DNA from: Aliarcobacter sp.
GTDB lineage: Bacteria; Campylobacterota; Campylobacteria; Campylobacterales; Arcobacteraceae
DNA: 7,027 nucleotides
Assembly (NCBI GenBank): GCA_017996075.1
Contig: JAGOHQ010000038.1
Location: 1-7,027 of the forward strand
Direction: 5' to 3'
The notes below the pieces were generated by a model that saw only the letters and a program-made list of their open reading frames with translations, was not told the origin of the DNA and did not search any database. Positions 6,383 to 7,027 of the stretch are shown piece by piece. Made by a program: the position numbers and the translations under genes. The number at the start of each line of letters is the position of its first letter. The stretch's first letter is position 1.

Positions 6383-6751
6383 TTATCTACTTAGCACTAT
6401 ATTTACAGCTTTTAAAAGCTGATCTGGAACAAAAGGTTTAACAATCCAACCAGTAGCTCCTGCAAATTTACCTTTAGCTTTCATCTCATCACTTCTTTCA
6501 GTTGTTAAAACTAAAATTGGTGTTTTTAAATATTGAGGAATTTTTCTAAGTTCACCAATTAAGGTTAAACCATCCATATTTGGCATATTAACATCTGTAA
6601 TAATTAAATCAAAATTTGTATTTTTTGCCTTAGCTAGACCATCTACTCCATCAACTGCTTCAACAACATCTGTGTAACCACCCTCATTTAAAGCATAGTT
6701 TAACATGTCTCTGAGCATTGTAGAATCATCTACTATTAAAAGTTTAGCCAT
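6383..6751 (-). CDS. cheY: CheY-like single-domain response regulator
   Basis: Phosphorylated by CheA; expected to bind the flagellar motor switch (FliM/FliN) and change rotation. 122 residues, just a receiver domain. D8/D9 bind magnesium, D53 in ITDVNMPNMDG is the phosphorylation site, T83 in LVLTTE is the switch Thr, and K106 is in IVKPF. The switch aromatic that is Tyr106 in Escherichia coli CheY is Trp103 here (GATGWIVKPF), seen in other CheY homologues too. It is first in the operon, with AAGGGG 7 bases before the ATG and a candidate promoter directly upstream. Because this CheA has no fused receiver, this CheY is its most likely direct partner. It could instead act as a phosphate sink if another CheY exists in the genome. 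Confidence 0.93.
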   Translation of the reverse strand: MAKLLIVDDSTMLRDMLNYALNEGGYTDVVEAVDGVDGLAKAKNTNFDLIITDVNMPNMDGLTLIGELRKIPQYLKTPILVLTTERSDEMKAKGKFAGATGWIVKPFVPDQLLKAVNIVLSR

Positions 6752-6774
6752 ATATGAGCCCCTTGATTTTATTC

Positions 6775-6803
6775 ATTTTAAAATTTTTCCCATCGTAACA
6801 CAA
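6775..6803 (-). promoter_or_regulatory. Candidate sigma-70 promoter of the che operon
   Basis: On the minus strand TTGTGT (6798-6803) and TAAAAT (6775-6780) are separated by 17 bases, which would start transcription about 17 bases before the cheY ATG. The -10 matches 5 of 6 consensus bases and the -35 is poor. The whole 64-base gap between the upstream gene and cheY contains no convincing terminator, so read-through from the upstream gene is also possible. Confidence 0.35.
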
Positions 6804-6815
6804 AATTAATTAATA

Positions 6816-7027
6816 TTAATTTAAACCTAGTTCTATTTTATCTTTTTGGATTTTTAGAACTTTTACCTCTATTTCTTGTCCAACGCTTAAAATATCACTT
6901 ACTTTTTCTACTCTTTGTTTTGAAATTTTAGATATATGTAAAAGACCTTCTCCACCTTTTGCAAGAAGAATAAACGCACCAAAATCAACTATTCTTTCAA
7001 CTTTTCCAGAAACAATTTCATCTACAC
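6816..7027 (-). CDS. pnp: S1 RNA-binding domain, C-terminus of probable polynucleotide phosphorylase (partial)
   Basis: I translated 69 residues in the one open frame, ending at a TAA (6816-6818); the 5' part lies outside the window. The segment is a complete OB-fold S1 domain: SGKVERIVDFGAFILL, then GGEGLLHISKI, then VGQEIEVKVLKI. The FGAF and GLLHIS motifs are typical of S1 domains. PNPase, a 3'-5' exoribonuclease of RNA turnover, ends in a KH domain followed by one S1 domain placed exactly like this, and the protein stops soon after the last strand. A different S1 protein, such as ribosomal protein S1 or a Tex-like factor, cannot be ruled out from this fragment. It is on the same strand as the che genes, 64 bases upstream of cheY. 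Confidence 0.7.
   Translation of the reverse strand, partial: VDEIVSGKVERIVDFGAFILLAKGGEGLLHISKISKQRVEKVSDILSVGQEIEVKVLKIQKDKIELGLN

Noticed and set aside
6752..6815. Possible sigma-54 or sigma-28 flagellar promoter upstream of cheY
   Set aside because: No GG-N10-GC type -24/-12 pair, and only a weak CGAT match to a sigma-28 -10 without a properly spaced -35; a vegetative promoter fits better.

Overview
The window is AT-rich, and every supported gene lies on the minus strand. Gene content and protein style point to Campylobacterota (Epsilonproteobacteria), most likely an Arcobacter-type relative. The pointers are a XerH-type single Xer recombinase, a Campylobacter-like DnaJ N-terminus, a chemotaxis operon with CheD and a receiver-bearing CheB, and strong A/T codon bias. 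The genus is an inference from the sequence alone.

Layout in the direction of transcription (high to low coordinates): the C-terminal S1 RNA-binding domain of a cut-off gene, probably polynucleotide phosphorylase (6816-7027). Next is a five-gene chemotaxis operon, cheY (6383-6751), cheA (4284-6359), cheR (3429-4274), cheD (2758-3432) and cheB (1664-2737), with gaps of 23, 9 and 20 bases and one 4-base ATGA overlap. A 155-base spacer follows, holding a long AT-rich hairpin (probable operon terminator), a dif-like 11+6+11 palindrome and a likely xerH promoter. Then come xerH (456-1508), a 75-base spacer with a candidate dnaJ promoter and inverted repeat, and the 5' part of dnaJ (1-380, cut by the window edge; TTG start).

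The che genes form a coherent adaptation and signalling unit. CheA is the receptor-coupled histidine kinase and CheY the motor response regulator. CheR methylates receptors, CheB (with its own receiver domain) demethylates and deamidates them, and CheD deamidates receptor glutamines. No cheW, cheV or receptor gene is present, so coupling proteins must be encoded elsewhere. CheA has no C-terminal receiver and no folded P2 domain. Its P2 position is taken by a long acidic, probably disordered linker carrying four copies of a short aromatic-acidic motif (FGFF-D type), which is the most interesting protein feature here.

The xerH gene with a dif-like site just upstream suggests the chromosome-dimer resolution locus, which would place this window near the replication terminus. 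No tRNA, rRNA, CRISPR array, insertion sequence or prophage gene was seen.
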